From: Gammaproteobacteria bacterium | GTDB lineage: Bacteria; Pseudomonadota; Gammaproteobacteria; Pseudomonadales; Cellvibrionaceae | Length of the DNA stretch: 64,000 bases | Direction: 5' to 3' | NCBI GenBank assembly: GCA_004173475.1 | Contig: SEBU01000001.1 | Coordinates: 558,001 to 622,000 of the forward strand | In this document: one piece after another, positions 10,333 to 22,200 of the stretch | Layout: every line of letters starts with the position of its first letter | Numbering within the stretch: position 1 is the first letter of the stretch | The notes under the pieces: generated by a model | The model's input: the letters and a program-made list of their open reading frames with translations, nothing else | Databases searched by the model: none | Told to the model about the DNA's origin: nothing | Translations under genes and position numbers: made by a program

Positions 10333-11106
10333 CTAGATCCTTTGATCATTATTAAAGAGAGCGTCTGCTGCTTTAAGTATATTTGCTGCAGTATTTAAAC
10401 TCTCATTGTCATCGAGTTTACCTTTTAAAATATTCTCAATTTCTGAAAGAATTTTTGTCTCTAACTCATCAAGAAAATAATGCACATTTTCGTTACCATA
10501 TTTCTCAATGTGTTGACCGTGATGAGGTAACGCGGCTTTTACTAAAGCAACCATTTCTTCACTCTTTGAAAAATCTTGTTCCCAGCCCGACTTCAAAGCT
10601 TCCAGACGAAGTATTGACTGAGAGATTATAGCTTTGTATGCACTGTAATATGCCCAAACAAGCTTTGACACAAAGGGCCTCGCCCTATAAGCAGACAATG
10701 CATCTATTTTTTCAGGGTCAAAGGATTTTCCCACAGCCTTGAAGATTTCACGCGCCTGCGGATTTTTCTCAGACTCCTTTGCGGCAGCCTCAAATTTAAT
10801 TTGTGACATGATTTCTGATATTTGCTTAGCTGCAGCCATTGATGAAACTGCTGCCCATATTTCTTCTGTTGCTTTAAGTTTCCTTTCATACAATATTGCT
10901 TGACGATGACTTACGCCATCAAGAACTCCAGATCGCAAAGCTTCAATCTGGCTTTCCTTTTCGCGAATTTTAGATCTAATATTTTCTAGCTTTTCATCAA
11001 ACTCATGCCGCACAGAGTTTTGCAATCTTTGTAAAAGGACATTTCTACAAAGCCACAGGGCAGCACCTAGTAGAGTTGTAGTTGTAATAGAAGGTAACCA
11101 ATCCAT
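10333..11106 (-). CDS. Hypothetical membrane-anchored coiled-coil protein
   Basis: A 257-residue protein I cannot assign. The first ~25 residues form one hydrophobic segment (LLGAALWLCRNVLL). Residues ~30-60 are rich in Glu, Lys, Arg and Gln and look like a coiled coil, followed by a mostly helical region. The topology suggests an inner-membrane anchor with a cytoplasmic helical domain. It lies alone between the REP-like repeat and avtA, with no clear operon partner, in an A/T-rich stretch. Confidence 0.6.
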   Translation of the reverse strand: MDWLPSITTTTLLGAALWLCRNVLLQRLQNSVRHEFDEKLENIRSKIREKESQIEALRSGVLDGVSHRQAILYERKLKATEEIWAAVSSMAAAKQISEIMSQIKFEAAAKESEKNPQAREIFKAVGKSFDPEKIDALSAYRARPFVSKLVWAYYSAYKAIISQSILRLEALKSGWEQDFSKSEEMVALVKAALPHHGQHIEKYGNENVHYFLDELETKILSEIENILKGKLDDNESLNTAANILKAADALFNNDQRI

Positions 11107-11149
11107 AGAACGCTCTCAGGTATCTATTTTTTAAAAGTTTAATAAGATT

Positions 11150-12400
11150 TTACTGTAAAGCCCTGCCCACCTCTTCCGCAATAATTTTCGCTCCCGCTTC
11201 CACCACACTCGCATCCTGACAATAAGTCACCCTTATACACTCATGACTATGTTGCCACTCTTCCTCCAATCCCGGAAAAAAGTGATGGCCGGAGATAACC
11301 AAAACACCGCGTGCTTTTAGGCGTTGATAAAGTTCTTCGCTTGTAATGGGTAAATCTTTGAACCATAACCACAGAAAAATAGCGCCTTCGGGTTTGTGGA
11401 TGCGGTAAGGTAAATTTCCAAGATGGTGTTTGAATATACGAACCGCGTTTTCCATTTTTTCAGAATAGAAAGGAGCGACTATTTCTCGGCTCAGTTTTAG
11501 GATTTTCCCATCTTGTAATAAATTTTTTGCGAGTGCAGGACCAAAATTACCGCAGGCTAAATTTACGATGGTATTTGCTTTTGAAAACGCGTTGATCACT
11601 GTTGGGTTAGCAATCACGATTCCCGTGCGTGCGCCGGGTAGACCTAATTTTGAGAGGCTTAACACCAAAATTGTGTTTTCATTCCAGTGCGGTTTTATAT
11701 CGGCGAATAAAATATTAGGGAATGGCGTGCCGTAAGCGCCATCCACAATCAATGGCACATCATGTTCGCGCGCGAGCTGGTCCAGGTGATCCAGCTCTTC
11801 ATCACTTAAAACATTGCCAGTAGGATTCGTGGGGCGCGATACGCAAATAGCGCCAGTATTTTCGGTGATATGAAGCTTGGAAAAATCGACGTGATATTTA
11901 AAGAAGCCATCGTCTAATAATTCAATGCTGGGGCGTGTGGATGTAAAAAATCCCTCACCAATTCCCAAATCGCTATAACCTAAATATTCGGGAGCAAGCG
12001 GAAATTGAATCTGTTTTTTTACGCCGTTTTCGTAATCGCCCGCAAACATATTGAACAATACAAAAAATGCGGATTGGCTGCCATTACTGAGTGCAATATT
12101 TTCGCGTGTGAGTGGCCAGCCGTATTCATTACTAAGCATTTGTGCGAGCGCATCTAGAACGTCTACATCGCCCTGCGGTGGTTGATACACGCCTAATAAC
12201 TGATGTGCTTGTTGCGGGTCTTGCAGTGTTTGTTCGAGCGCCTCTGCGAAAGCTTCTTCCATTTCAGGAATTCGTGCGGGATTTCCGCCACCCATAAAAA
12301 TCATATTGGGATTGGTGCGTAGCGCATCACCCAAGTCATCCATCAATTGAACTATGCCTGCGTTACCACTGAGCTTGTTACCGAACCGAGAAAATTGCAT
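11150..12400 (-). CDS. avtA: Valine-pyruvate aminotransferase
   Basis: A PLP-dependent class I/II aminotransferase of 416 residues, expected to interconvert valine plus pyruvate with 2-oxoisovalerate plus alanine. The start resembles E. coli AvtA: an FxRFGNKL-like N-terminus followed by GGGNPARIPEM at residues 37-47. The PLP lysine is K251 in SLSKLGLPG, and NPTGN at 192-196 is the usual substrate/cofactor loop. Length matches the family. AGGAA lies a few bases before the ATG. It is a single-gene unit followed leftward by an unknown gene. Confidence 0.9.
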   Translation of the reverse strand: MQFSRFGNKLSGNAGIVQLMDDLGDALRTNPNMIFMGGGNPARIPEMEEAFAEALEQTLQDPQQAHQLLGVYQPPQGDVDVLDALAQMLSNEYGWPLTRENIALSNGSQSAFFVLFNMFAGDYENGVKKQIQFPLAPEYLGYSDLGIGEGFFTSTRPSIELLDDGFFKYHVDFSKLHITENTGAICVSRPTNPTGNVLSDEELDHLDQLAREHDVPLIVDGAYGTPFPNILFADIKPHWNENTILVLSLSKLGLPGARTGIVIANPTVINAFSKANTIVNLACGNFGPALAKNLLQDGKILKLSREIVAPFYSEKMENAVRIFKHHLGNLPYRIHKPEGAIFLWLWFKDLPITSEELYQRLKARGVLVISGHHFFPGLEEEWQHSHECIRVTYCQDASVVEAGAKIIAEEVGRALQ

Positions 12401-12505
12401 CTGGATTTCCTAATAAAAACCTAGCGCGCAATCTAACGTGGATTAGAGGAAATGGGAACGAGGGAGCAATTAGGAGATGGAGCTGAAAGGTGCAACTATA
12501 ACGAC

Positions 12506-12871
12506 TTAAATCAAGCCAAACTTACGCAAAACTTCTTGCAGCTTTTCTGGGCTGACAGGCTTTTGGATGAATTCCATTGCGCCCATTTTGGTGACGCGTT
12601 TATAAGCGTCGGGTTGGATGTCGCCTGAAATTACGATAATCATAGAGTCCAAGCCTTCGGCTTTAACTGCTTCTAGTACTTGATAACCGTCCATTTCAGG
12701 CATAGTCAAATCGAGAAAAACCATTTCGCCCTTGCCAGCACGGATTGCCTGAATTCCTTCCACACCATTGGTTGCGAAGGTAATGTCCACATCCCAACCA
12801 GCCGGTAATGCCTTGGCAACCTGCTTGCGGGCCATGTTGGAATCATCACAAATGAGAAGAGGTATGGTCAT
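12506..12871 (-). CDS. Single-domain CheY-like response regulator
   Basis: A 121-residue receiver domain without an output domain. The acidic pocket D9-D10, phospho-acceptor D54 (FLDLTMPEMDG), S82 and K104 (QKP) are all present, so it should be phosphorylatable. It lies alone between avtA and the YihY gene; no kinase is adjacent. Stand-alone receivers act by protein-protein contact, for example at motors, in phosphorelays or on phosphatases. The partner cannot be told from the sequence. Confidence 0.88.
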   Translation of the reverse strand: MTIPLLICDDSNMARKQVAKALPAGWDVDITFATNGVEGIQAIRAGKGEMVFLDLTMPEMDGYQVLEAVKAEGLDSMIIVISGDIQPDAYKRVTKMGAMEFIQKPVSPEKLQEVLRKFGLI

Positions 12872-12986
12872 AAATAGTATTTTGACAGCAACTATTATTG
12901 GATACCCTGAGTATAGACAGCGATTCCCGGTTCGCTGATTTTTTTTGATAAGCCATAAGTAGCAGTTACTAACAGATCAAAATACT

Positions 12987-14231
12987 CTAACGCCCGTCGA
13001 AAAACGCTTCCACTGATAGATTAAAACGTTCGTTTTCCAAATTATCGACGTAACCAAGATGTAATTGTGCGTTAGGGTACCAAGGCAAATTTTCCACTTG
13101 GCCGACATTTGTGGGGAGCAGATCTTTCTCGCCTAGCATATTGCGCAAATCGTTAAGGCTCAGGCGAGCCAAATCACGACTTAAGACAAATTCATTCTGT
13201 TGGGTTGTAGCTATCACAGTGTTGGACAGAAGAACTTCTCGAATGCGCTGCCATTGATCGACAGAAAGTCCCAAATGCAATAGATCGTAATTAGCAACGC
13301 TATTACCTTTATCGGATGCTTGGTGGAATTGCCAAAGAACTAACAGGCAGCCAAAAAAATCAGGGTAGCCACGATCCTTCAGGTCAACCTGGTACAACTC
13401 TATACTTCGGACTAAAACGGCGCCGCCCAGAATTACCATCCAACTAATATTTACCCAGAGCAAAAACAGCGGCACCACCGCAAAAGCACCGTAAATCAGC
13501 TTAAAGCTGGAGTGCGACACCATAAATGCGAAACCAAACTTGATGGATTCAAACACCAGAAGCGTAGCAGCGCCGCCAATAGCGGCATGTTTAAACCGCA
13601 CTTTACAATTAGGCACTGCCACAAATAAAAGTGTGAAAGCGGACGCGGTTAAAAGCCAGGGTACCCATTCGAAGGCAACATCCAAAAGGCTCAGACTTTC
13701 GTAATGACCTACAAATTTACGCAAGGCGATCAAGTAAGTTTTCATAAACACAGCGAGGCCGAGCAATAAAGGGCCGAGGCTTAATACGGCCCAATAAAGT
13801 AAAAAGTTGGAAACACCACGGCGCTCGCGCTGAACATTCCAAATGCCGTTAAAATTTTGCTCAATGTTCTTGAGCATAAAATAGGCAGATAGCATTAAAA
13901 ATATCACGCCTACCGCGGTGAGCTTCCGCGCCTGTGCAGAGAAATCACTAAGATACTTACTAATAACCTGCTCATTGCCAGGTAGGAGTTGGGAATAAAT
14001 CAGCGATTGAAATTGATCACCCACCGTAGAAAACGCTGGGATAATGGAAAACATGGAATAGCTGACGGTAAGCAACGGCACTATGGCGAACAACGTCATA
14101 TAGGTGAGTGACGCCGCGCTTTTTTGACAATCTTTTTCCCTGTACAGCTTAAAGGCCAGAACAAGGCAGCGTCGCGCCACTCGATAATAATGATTAATTT
14201 CAGCCAGCAAAGACCTGCCCTCTTTTAACAC
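12987..14231 (-). CDS. YihY/BrkB family inner-membrane protein
   Basis: A 414-residue integral membrane protein of the YihY/BrkB (UPF0761) family. After a ~30-residue cytoplasmic start come about six membrane helices to residue ~285, including the conserved QKSAASLTYMTLFA opening. A ~125-residue soluble C-terminal domain follows. The molecular function is not settled. The start is a GTG only 44 bases from the divergent arsC gene, so both promoters share a very short region. Confidence 0.85.
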   Translation of the reverse strand: MLKEGRSLLAEINHYYRVARRCLVLAFKLYREKDCQKSAASLTYMTLFAIVPLLTVSYSMFSIIPAFSTVGDQFQSLIYSQLLPGNEQVISKYLSDFSAQARKLTAVGVIFLMLSAYFMLKNIEQNFNGIWNVQRERRGVSNFLLYWAVLSLGPLLLGLAVFMKTYLIALRKFVGHYESLSLLDVAFEWVPWLLTASAFTLLFVAVPNCKVRFKHAAIGGAATLLVFESIKFGFAFMVSHSSFKLIYGAFAVVPLFLLWVNISWMVILGGAVLVRSIELYQVDLKDRGYPDFFGCLLVLWQFHQASDKGNSVANYDLLHLGLSVDQWQRIREVLLSNTVIATTQQNEFVLSRDLARLSLNDLRNMLGEKDLLPTNVGQVENLPWYPNAQLHLGYVDNLENERFNLSVEAFFDGR

Positions 14232-14281
14232 GCCCGGAGTATATTACGGGCTATAATGCGATTTTTTTAAGATTAGTGATT

Positions 14282-14626
14282 ATGCCGACACTTTACCATA
14301 ACCCGCGCTGCTCTAAATCACGTGACGCCCTGGCACTCCTACACGCCAAGGGCTGTGAGCCCGACATAGTTTTATACCTGGACAATCCACCCACAGCAAA
14401 AAAACTTAAAGAGTTGCTCGCAACGCTGGGCATCAATGCACGCCAATTACTGCGCAAAACAGAAGATGCTTATAAAGAATTAAATCTTGCTGATGAGAAA
14501 CTTAGTGAAACCGCGCTCATCAAAGCCATGGTAACTAATCCCAAGCTAATCGAACGACCCATTTTTATTAATAATGGAAAAGCAACTGTTGGCAGACCAC
14601 CAGAAAATGTTCTGACGATTTTATAA
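14282..14626 (+). CDS. arsC: ArsC-family arsenate reductase
   Basis: A 114-residue glutaredoxin-type arsenate reductase-like protein. The fold starts with MPTLYHNPRCSKS, where C10 is the catalytic cysteine, and the late RPIF and GRPPENVL segments match the family. It would reduce arsenate to arsenite with glutathione/glutaredoxin. No arsB or arsR is nearby, so arsenic resistance is unproven. An in-frame GTG at 14276 is an alternative start; the ATG fits the family N-terminus better. TATAAT at about 14252 may be its -10 box. Confidence 0.85.
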   Translation: MPTLYHNPRCSKSRDALALLHAKGCEPDIVLYLDNPPTAKKLKELLATLGINARQLLRKTEDAYKELNLADEKLSETALIKAMVTNPKLIERPIFINNGKATVGRPPENVLTIL

Positions 14627-14681
14627 GTTTTATTACTTATCGAATCCAAAAATTTGTATGGCTGCTGGCTGCACCTTGTAG

Positions 14682-15732
<1,051 letters not shown>

Positions 15733-15751
15733 TTTTTTATAGGACAACATT

Positions 15752-17614
15752 GTGAATTATCCACAACACAAACCGCGCGGATCAGTGCGCCGCTTTTTCG
15801 GTGGCTTGGGCTCGGTGATTACCTTTCTGCGCAACCTGATAATGAATACGTTTTTCATTATATTTTTACTAATTATTTTTTTCGCGTTTGAAGGCGCCTC
15901 AAAGCCTCTACCAGCATCGTTCGCACTACGCGTCGCACCAAGTGGCGTATTGGTAGATCAACGCAACTACCTGGACACCGCAAGCCTCTTAATGAAAGAT
16001 GATAACGAAGAAGCGGAAACTGTAGTTCGCGATCTAGTGGATGCTATTAATGCGGCAGCGGATGATAAGCGAATCGACACGATCGTTTTAGAGCTTAATG
16101 GGTTACGCGGCGGCGGCATTACTAAGATGACGGAAATTGGCCAGGCCCTGCTTGCTTTCAAAGCAAAAAATAAACACATCCTCGCGATGAGCGACAATTA
16201 CAGTCAGGATCAATATTTCCTCGCCACTTACGCCGACGAAATTTATTTACACAACATGGGCGAAGTCGAACTCACCGGATACGGTCGTTACATTACTTAT
16301 TACAAAACAGCGCTGGAAAAGCTTGGCGTTAACGTGCACGTTTTCCGCTCTGGTAAGTATAAAGATTTCGTGGAGCCCTACTTGCGCGATAATATGTCCG
16401 ACGAATCGCGTGAACACAATGCTCAATGGTTAAACGCGCTTTGGGCGCAATACACGTCTACGGTAGAAGCACAACGTAAATTATCCGAAGGAAGTTTGAA
16501 TAAATTAATTAATAATCTGGACAGCAGACTTTTAGAGGTGAAAGGCAACAGCGCACAATTGGCACTCGACGAAAAACTCGTGGATAAGCTAGTCTCTAGA
16601 AATGAAATAGATAATATCCTTATCGAAAAATTTGGAAAAAGTGAGGAAGGAAATTTTTACCAAGCTGTTAACGTGCGCTCCTACCTCGCAGACGTCCATA
16701 AAAATCAGACTTCGAAGGCAGATCAGGTTGGCTTAATAGTAGCCTCGGGCACCATTCTAGATGGCTACCAGCAAGAGGGTTCAATAGGCAGCGAAAATTT
16801 TGTTGAGTTACTGCGTAGTGTCGCCGACGATACGTCTATTAAATCATTAGTAATCCGCATCGATAGTGGTGGCGGAAGTGCATTTGCTTCAGAAATTATT
16901 CGAGAAGAAATTGCAGCCATACGTGCGAAAAAAATTCCCGTCTTAATTTCCATGGGAAGCGTTGCTGCTTCAGGTGGCTATTGGATGGCAACCGCGGGCG
17001 ATGAAATTTGGGCAACACCGACCACAATCACTGGTTCGATTGGTGTGTTCGGCGCATTTCCTACACTGGAAAATAGTTTAGGAAAAATTGGATTAAATAC
17101 TGATGGCATCAGCACTACGGAATTAGGTGGTGGGGCCAGTATTGAGCGAGCGCTCGCACCGAAAATGCATTCAGTTATCCAATCCGGTGTTGATCATATC
17201 TATCAAAATTTCTTGAAATTAGTAGCGCAAGCGCGCAAGAAAGAAATAGCCGATGTACATGAAATCGCGCAAGGCCATGTATGGACAGGTGCTAAAGCAC
17301 AGGAAATTGGCTTAGTTGATAAGCTCGGAACTTTAAATGACGCCATTGCGGCCGCCGCTCAGCGCGCCGACTTGAAAGATTACAGCGTTAAACTTATTAC
17401 TCAAAAACTTTCAACAAAAGAAGAATTTATTCGCAAACTTGTAGGCGAAGAAGATGCAAAAGGGTTTATTCCTAAAGCACTTCTTAAACCTTTGACAGAT
17501 ATACAACAGGTACAGCGCGAATTATCTCCACTGCTGAAACCGCTACTGGCCTTGCAACACATGACTGACCCACAAGGTGTATACGCAACCTGCCTTGAAT
17601 GCGTTAGTCCATAA
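15752..17614 (+). CDS. sppA: Signal peptide peptidase SppA, 67K type
   Basis: A 620-residue inner-membrane serine protease that digests released signal peptides. One membrane helix (residues ~25-50) is followed by two ClpP-like domains. The Ser-Lys dyad is visible: S407 in SVAASGGYW and the lysine in GKYKDF near residues 202-204. Length matches the long double-domain form. The start is GTG, preceded by AGGACAA. A strong hairpin follows the stop. Confidence 0.93.
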   Translation: MNYPQHKPRGSVRRFFGGLGSVITFLRNLIMNTFFIIFLLIIFFAFEGASKPLPASFALRVAPSGVLVDQRNYLDTASLLMKDDNEEAETVVRDLVDAINAAADDKRIDTIVLELNGLRGGGITKMTEIGQALLAFKAKNKHILAMSDNYSQDQYFLATYADEIYLHNMGEVELTGYGRYITYYKTALEKLGVNVHVFRSGKYKDFVEPYLRDNMSDESREHNAQWLNALWAQYTSTVEAQRKLSEGSLNKLINNLDSRLLEVKGNSAQLALDEKLVDKLVSRNEIDNILIEKFGKSEEGNFYQAVNVRSYLADVHKNQTSKADQVGLIVASGTILDGYQQEGSIGSENFVELLRSVADDTSIKSLVIRIDSGGGSAFASEIIREEIAAIRAKKIPVLISMGSVAASGGYWMATAGDEIWATPTTITGSIGVFGAFPTLENSLGKIGLNTDGISTTELGGGASIERALAPKMHSVIQSGVDHIYQNFLKLVAQARKKEIADVHEIAQGHVWTGAKAQEIGLVDKLGTLNDAIAAAAQRADLKDYSVKLITQKLSTKEEFIRKLVGEEDAKGFIPKALLKPLTDIQQVQRELSPLLKPLLALQHMTDPQGVYATCLECVSP

Positions 17615-17623
17615 AATCAATTA

Positions 17624-17657
17624 CAAAAAAACGCGCTTGTATGAGCGCGTTTTTTTT
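17624..17657. terminator. Bidirectional rho-independent terminator
   Basis: ACGCGCT (17631-17637) pairs with AGCGCGT (17644-17650). It is flanked by an A-run and a T-run, so it can end both sppA and the convergent VOC gene. Confidence 0.9.
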
Positions 17658-17683
17658 GCCTTGCATGCGTGCGAATCAAGTTT

Positions 17684-18112
17684 CTACATATTATCTTCTG
17701 CCACGCTGACCATCCAGCTAACGCCAAAACGATCCGTAAGCATACCGTAGAGCGGTGACCAAAAAGTTTTGCCCAATTCCATTTGCACACTCCCACCTTT
17801 TGTAAGCGCATTAAATGCGTTTTCAACTTCGGCGGTGGTTGGCAAGGCGATGGAGAGACTAAAACCTTTAAAACCAGCGTCATCGTTAACACCGTCTGAC
17901 AACATGATCCTGTTACCTGCGACTCGTATAGATGCATGCATTACTTTCTTTTCAAAACCTGGCTGCAATACACCTTGCGGTAATGGCTCTGGGCTATCGC
18001 TGAATAACATTACCATTTCTACCTCTGCGCCCAAGCCTTCCTTGTAAAACTCTATCGCCTCCTCACAGCGCCCACCAAAAAATAACTAGGGTTCGATAAT
18101 TGCCTTTGCCAT
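17684..18112 (-). pseudogene. VOC/PhnB-like protein gene with early amber codon
   Basis: The frame from ATG 18112 reads MAKAIIEP, then TAG (18088-18086), then LFFGGRCEEAIEFYKEGLG and on to the stop at 17684. PhnB-like VOC proteins usually read xPYLFFxGxCEEAxxFY here, so the TAG most likely replaces a Tyr codon (TAC or TAT). GGGAGG sits five bases before ATG 18112, proving the intended start. Without the stop the product is ~142 residues. Downstream translation could begin at TTG 18034 (116 residues), but that would lack the first beta strand of the fold. VOC proteins bind metals and act as dioxygenases, isomerases or resistance proteins; the substrate is unknown. A sequencing error is the main alternative. 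Confidence 0.8.
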
Positions 18113-18441
18113 ATAGCCTCCCGGACTCGTGTGTTAATTAGTAACGTGACTTCAAAGAAAAAGATTTGTTTTGGTGAAGTTTTACAGAAAGTCTCAATTC
18201 ACCTCCGCAATTATTCGGTTAATAGTCGCGGCATATCGCATCATAGAATAAACGACTATATACTCAAAAATTGTCAGGAGAACTATTAAACTCTAAAACT
18301 AAATACAATTTAATGCGCCACCTAAACAAGTGTCGTTCTCCGGATTTTCATGAGTATGACGGCTTTAAGCAACGATTAATGAAGAGCCGTCACTTCAATT
18401 CTTTATAAATTAATTAACTCAAATAAAGCATGGAGTGGTAG
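18113..18441. other. Intergenic region between divergent genes
   Basis: A 329-base gap that should carry the promoters of the VOC pseudogene and the DoxX-like gene. A weak inverted repeat TGACGGCT/AGCCGTCA (18357-18364 and 18385-18392, 20-base loop) is the only structure I see. No small gene is supported. Confidence 0.4.
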
Positions 18442-19212
18442 ATGAAAACATTAACTCTTATAGGGCGATCTTTTATCGCCATCGCCTTGATCGTATTTGG
18501 CATCCAACATTTTATTTACCTCGAGTTTGTAACCCGTGCTTTTCCGGTAATACCTTTGTGGATTCCCGGTCACAGCTTGTTGGCGTGTATATTCGGTGCA
18601 TTTTTATTGATAACCGGTATTTGCATTTTTTTCCAGATTAAAGCGCGTTTGGCGTGCATATTACTTGGCAGCCTTATTTTATTAATGTTCATGCTCTTAC
18701 TATTACCCTCATTACTCACTAATTTAAATAATGGTGTAGTTTGGACAAACGCAGGTAAAGCGTTGGTAATCGCTGGTGCTAACTTTTTAGTGGCCGCAAG
18801 CTTTCCAAAAGAGCCGCACGGAAAGTTTATTTCTTTTTTGGAAAGCTTGATTCCCTTGGGAAAATATTTTTTATGCGGATTTTTTATTTTGGCAGCCATT
18901 TTACATTTTGTTTACGCACCATTTGTAGCTATGTTAATTCCAAAATGGATTCCGGCTCCTGTATTTTGGACTTATTTTGCGGCCGTGGCATTGATCGCCG
19001 GTGCGATTGGAATGCTAATACCGCGAACTGCGCAATTAGCCGCAACCCTATCGGCCATCATGGTTTTTATTTGGGTAATAATTCTTCACATACCCAGAGC
19101 ACTCGCGGATCTTCATGCCCCCAATGAAACCACGGCGACTTTTGAAGCTTTAACTATGTGTGGTATGGCTATTTTAATTGCGGTGTTTGCTGCACAGAAA
19201 AAACGTGTGTAA
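18442..19212 (+). CDS. DoxX-like integral membrane protein
   Basis: A 256-residue protein made almost wholly of hydrophobic helices, about eight. It looks like two related halves of four helices, each beginning with a GxxxxAxxIxxFGIQHFIY / GxFxLAAILHFVYAP type stretch, as in DoxX/DoxD-like families. No catalytic residues can be named and the function is unknown. It is a stand-alone rightward gene converging on the histidine kinase. Confidence 0.65.
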   Translation: MKTLTLIGRSFIAIALIVFGIQHFIYLEFVTRAFPVIPLWIPGHSLLACIFGAFLLITGICIFFQIKARLACILLGSLILLMFMLLLLPSLLTNLNNGVVWTNAGKALVIAGANFLVAASFPKEPHGKFISFLESLIPLGKYFLCGFFILAAILHFVYAPFVAMLIPKWIPAPVFWTYFAAVALIAGAIGMLIPRTAQLAATLSAIMVFIWVIILHIPRALADLHAPNETTATFEALTMCGMAILIAVFAAQKKRV

Positions 19213-19257
19213 GTACTTCGTGTCTATTCATTGCCAAATGTAATGCGATAATCTCGG

Positions 19258-22200
19258 TTAACGCGACGCTAACCACACCCGTGCGGCAGCAATAGTTGCC
19301 GCTATTTCTTCCTTAACTGTTAGATGAAGACTGTCAATCATATCGACATTATGATTTCTGATAGCCAATTCCAGTTCGCGTGACGCTTCCACAAAACGTT
19401 TTGCACCTAATACCCCAATTGACCCGCGCATTGTGTGTAACAAGTGCGCTGCTTCTTCGTACTGTTTTTTATCAAATGCCAAGTTGACCTTTTCCATAGA
19501 TGCTGCACTCGAATCAATCAGGTTACGAATAAGTTGCGTCGTTTTTTGCTTCTGCTCATTATTACCCGCAACCATGGCAAATAATTTATCGACGTTAAAG
19601 ACGTCTGGCAGGCTCGAGGAATTTTGCTGCGACTCTTCTCCTTGAAGATGTAAGTTTTGTGTGGAGTTCGTTAATGAATTAGATGTAACTGCAGCAGGTG
19701 ACAAATATTTATTGATAATCGATAACATCTGCTCAACTTCAATAGGTTTGGCAATTAAATCGTTCATGCCAGAAGTGATACATTTTTCCCGCTCGAATTC
19801 AGTGACGCCTGCCGTCATAGCCAACACCGGCAAGGTTAATTTTAATTCGTTGCGAATTAAATCGGTGGCTGTAAAACCGTCCATAACCGGCATTTGCACA
19901 TCCATTAAAATCAAATCAAATGCATCAGGTTTATTACGCAAGAGTTCAACCGCCTTTTTGCCATCATCTACTATGTCAATCGTTGCGCCGGCTTGTTCCA
20001 GAATGCCTTTTGCAACAATCTGATTAAATGTATTGTCCTCGACTAATAATAAATGCCCCTTTAGCTGCAAATAAGTTGTTTCATTTTCCTCGGTTTTAAC
20101 AGCCAACTTACTGCCATGCCGCGCCAGGGTTTCATGTAAGGTATCAAATAAACTTGATGATGTTATAGGCTTGAATAAATAAGCATCTGGCGATTGTTTA
20201 ACATTATTTTTGGTTAATTTGCCTCGCCCAAAACCGTTAACCATAACAATGATGGGCGTGGAAGTATTGTCTTTAATTGCTTGAAATATACTTAATCCAT
20301 CTACATCCGGTATCTGCCAATCAACAAGAATGGCATCGTAAAATTTTTCTTTAGCCTGTTGATTATTAATTGCCGCAATGGCTTCTGCTCCAGAAATAAC
20401 GGCAGTAACGTCCCAATGCCAGGCTTGAATCGTTTTAGTAAGATAGATCCGATTGGTTTCATTATCATCAATAACGAGTAAACGTAATGGGCCCAACAAT
20501 TTTTGTGGTCGCACTGTTTCTTCATTATTGCTAACCACTACAAATGGCAAGCTCACTGAAAATTCGCTACCGCGCCCAGGTTCACTTTGCATGGTGATAG
20601 TGCCGCCCATAAGTTCAGCGAGGCGGCGCGATATTGTTAACCCCAAACCTGTTCCGCCAAATTTCCGGGTCATTGACGAATCAGCCTGGGTGAAAGGTGA
20701 AAATAAGCGATCCTGCTGCACTTGGGTCATGCCGATGCCGGTGTCACGCACGCAAAAAAGTAGATTTACACTTTCTGCCGACTGAGCAATAGATTTCACA
20801 AAAATGGATACTTCGCCGTGCTCCGTAAATTTAATGGCATTACTAACCAAATTAACCAGTATTTGCTGCAAACGCTGACCATCGCCGATAAACACTTTGG
20901 GAACATCCAGCTCAACGCCAATTGTCAATTCCAAATCCTTTTCACCGGCATTAATACTCATGATGCTTGCCAGCGAATGCATAACGTCACTCAACCTAAA
21001 TTCAGTAGGGGATAATTCCATTCGCCCTGCTTCAATTTTTGAAAAATCGAGTACGTCATTTAAAATTCCGAGCAGGGATTTTCCTGAGGACGTTATCATT
21101 TCCAGATATTTTTTTTGCTCGTTTGATAATTGTGTGCGAGTTAATAGTTCCGCCATGCCTAGCACAGCATTTAATGGAGTGCGAATTTCGTGACTCATAT
21201 TGGCCACAAATTCACTCTTGGCCTGATTGGCTAATTCAGCGCGTTCCATGGCTGCTCGCAATTCATTTTCTGAACGTTTGCGCTCGGTAATATCGCGAAC
21301 AATTCCAACAAACAAATGCTTGCCTTCAATTTCAATGGCGTTAATGGCGAGTTCCAAATAAAAAATATTGCCATTTTTGTGAAGCCCGGGTAACTCAACA
21401 TTTCGTTTGCCCACGACTGTGGGTTCACCGCCAGACAAATAACGTTTCATACCGGCGTCATGTGCGGATTGCATTTCAGTGGGCATTAGAATTTTAATAT
21501 TTTTGCCCACAATCTCTTCATTGTGATACCCAAAAATAATTGAGGCCGCGTGATTAAAGGATTCAATTATCCCTTTTTCATCCAAGGTTATAATACCTTC
21601 GCCAACATTATCCATAATTGTGCGAATACGCAGCTCTTTATCTCTTGCTTCACGCTCCGAGCGCAGCAGCTTGGATGCAAGCGGAATAATCTGGGCACGC
21701 AATAAAAGCGCACCGACGACCGCTAAAAAAAATAATAACGGAATACTCCACCTGAATTGTTCACGAATGGGTGCGAATAATTCCTCCGTATCTTTTTTTA
21801 TCACTAAACCCAATCCCGTATCTGTAAGCGGCCCATAAGCCGCTACAACATTTACGTCGCGATAATCCAAACCTTTAAATATGCCGGACTTACCATTTAC
21901 GGCGAAACTCATCGCCGTGGCATTACCGCTAGTGCTAAACAATTCAGTTTCATAGACATGCGGATGGTTCAAACCGGGGAAGCACAATAATTTTTGCACG
22001 TGCAGTACACACATACGTACTTCGCTGGTGTCACCTGACACGAGAGTTGGTTTTATATGATCGAGCGGTTCCTCGATCATGAGCGATCCAACAACTTCGT
22101 TCTTATCCCATATAGGAATACCGCTTCTTAAATAAAATCCATTCGACCACAACAACGTGGCCGAAGCATCTGAATCCAGTTTGACCTCAAGATCTGCCTG

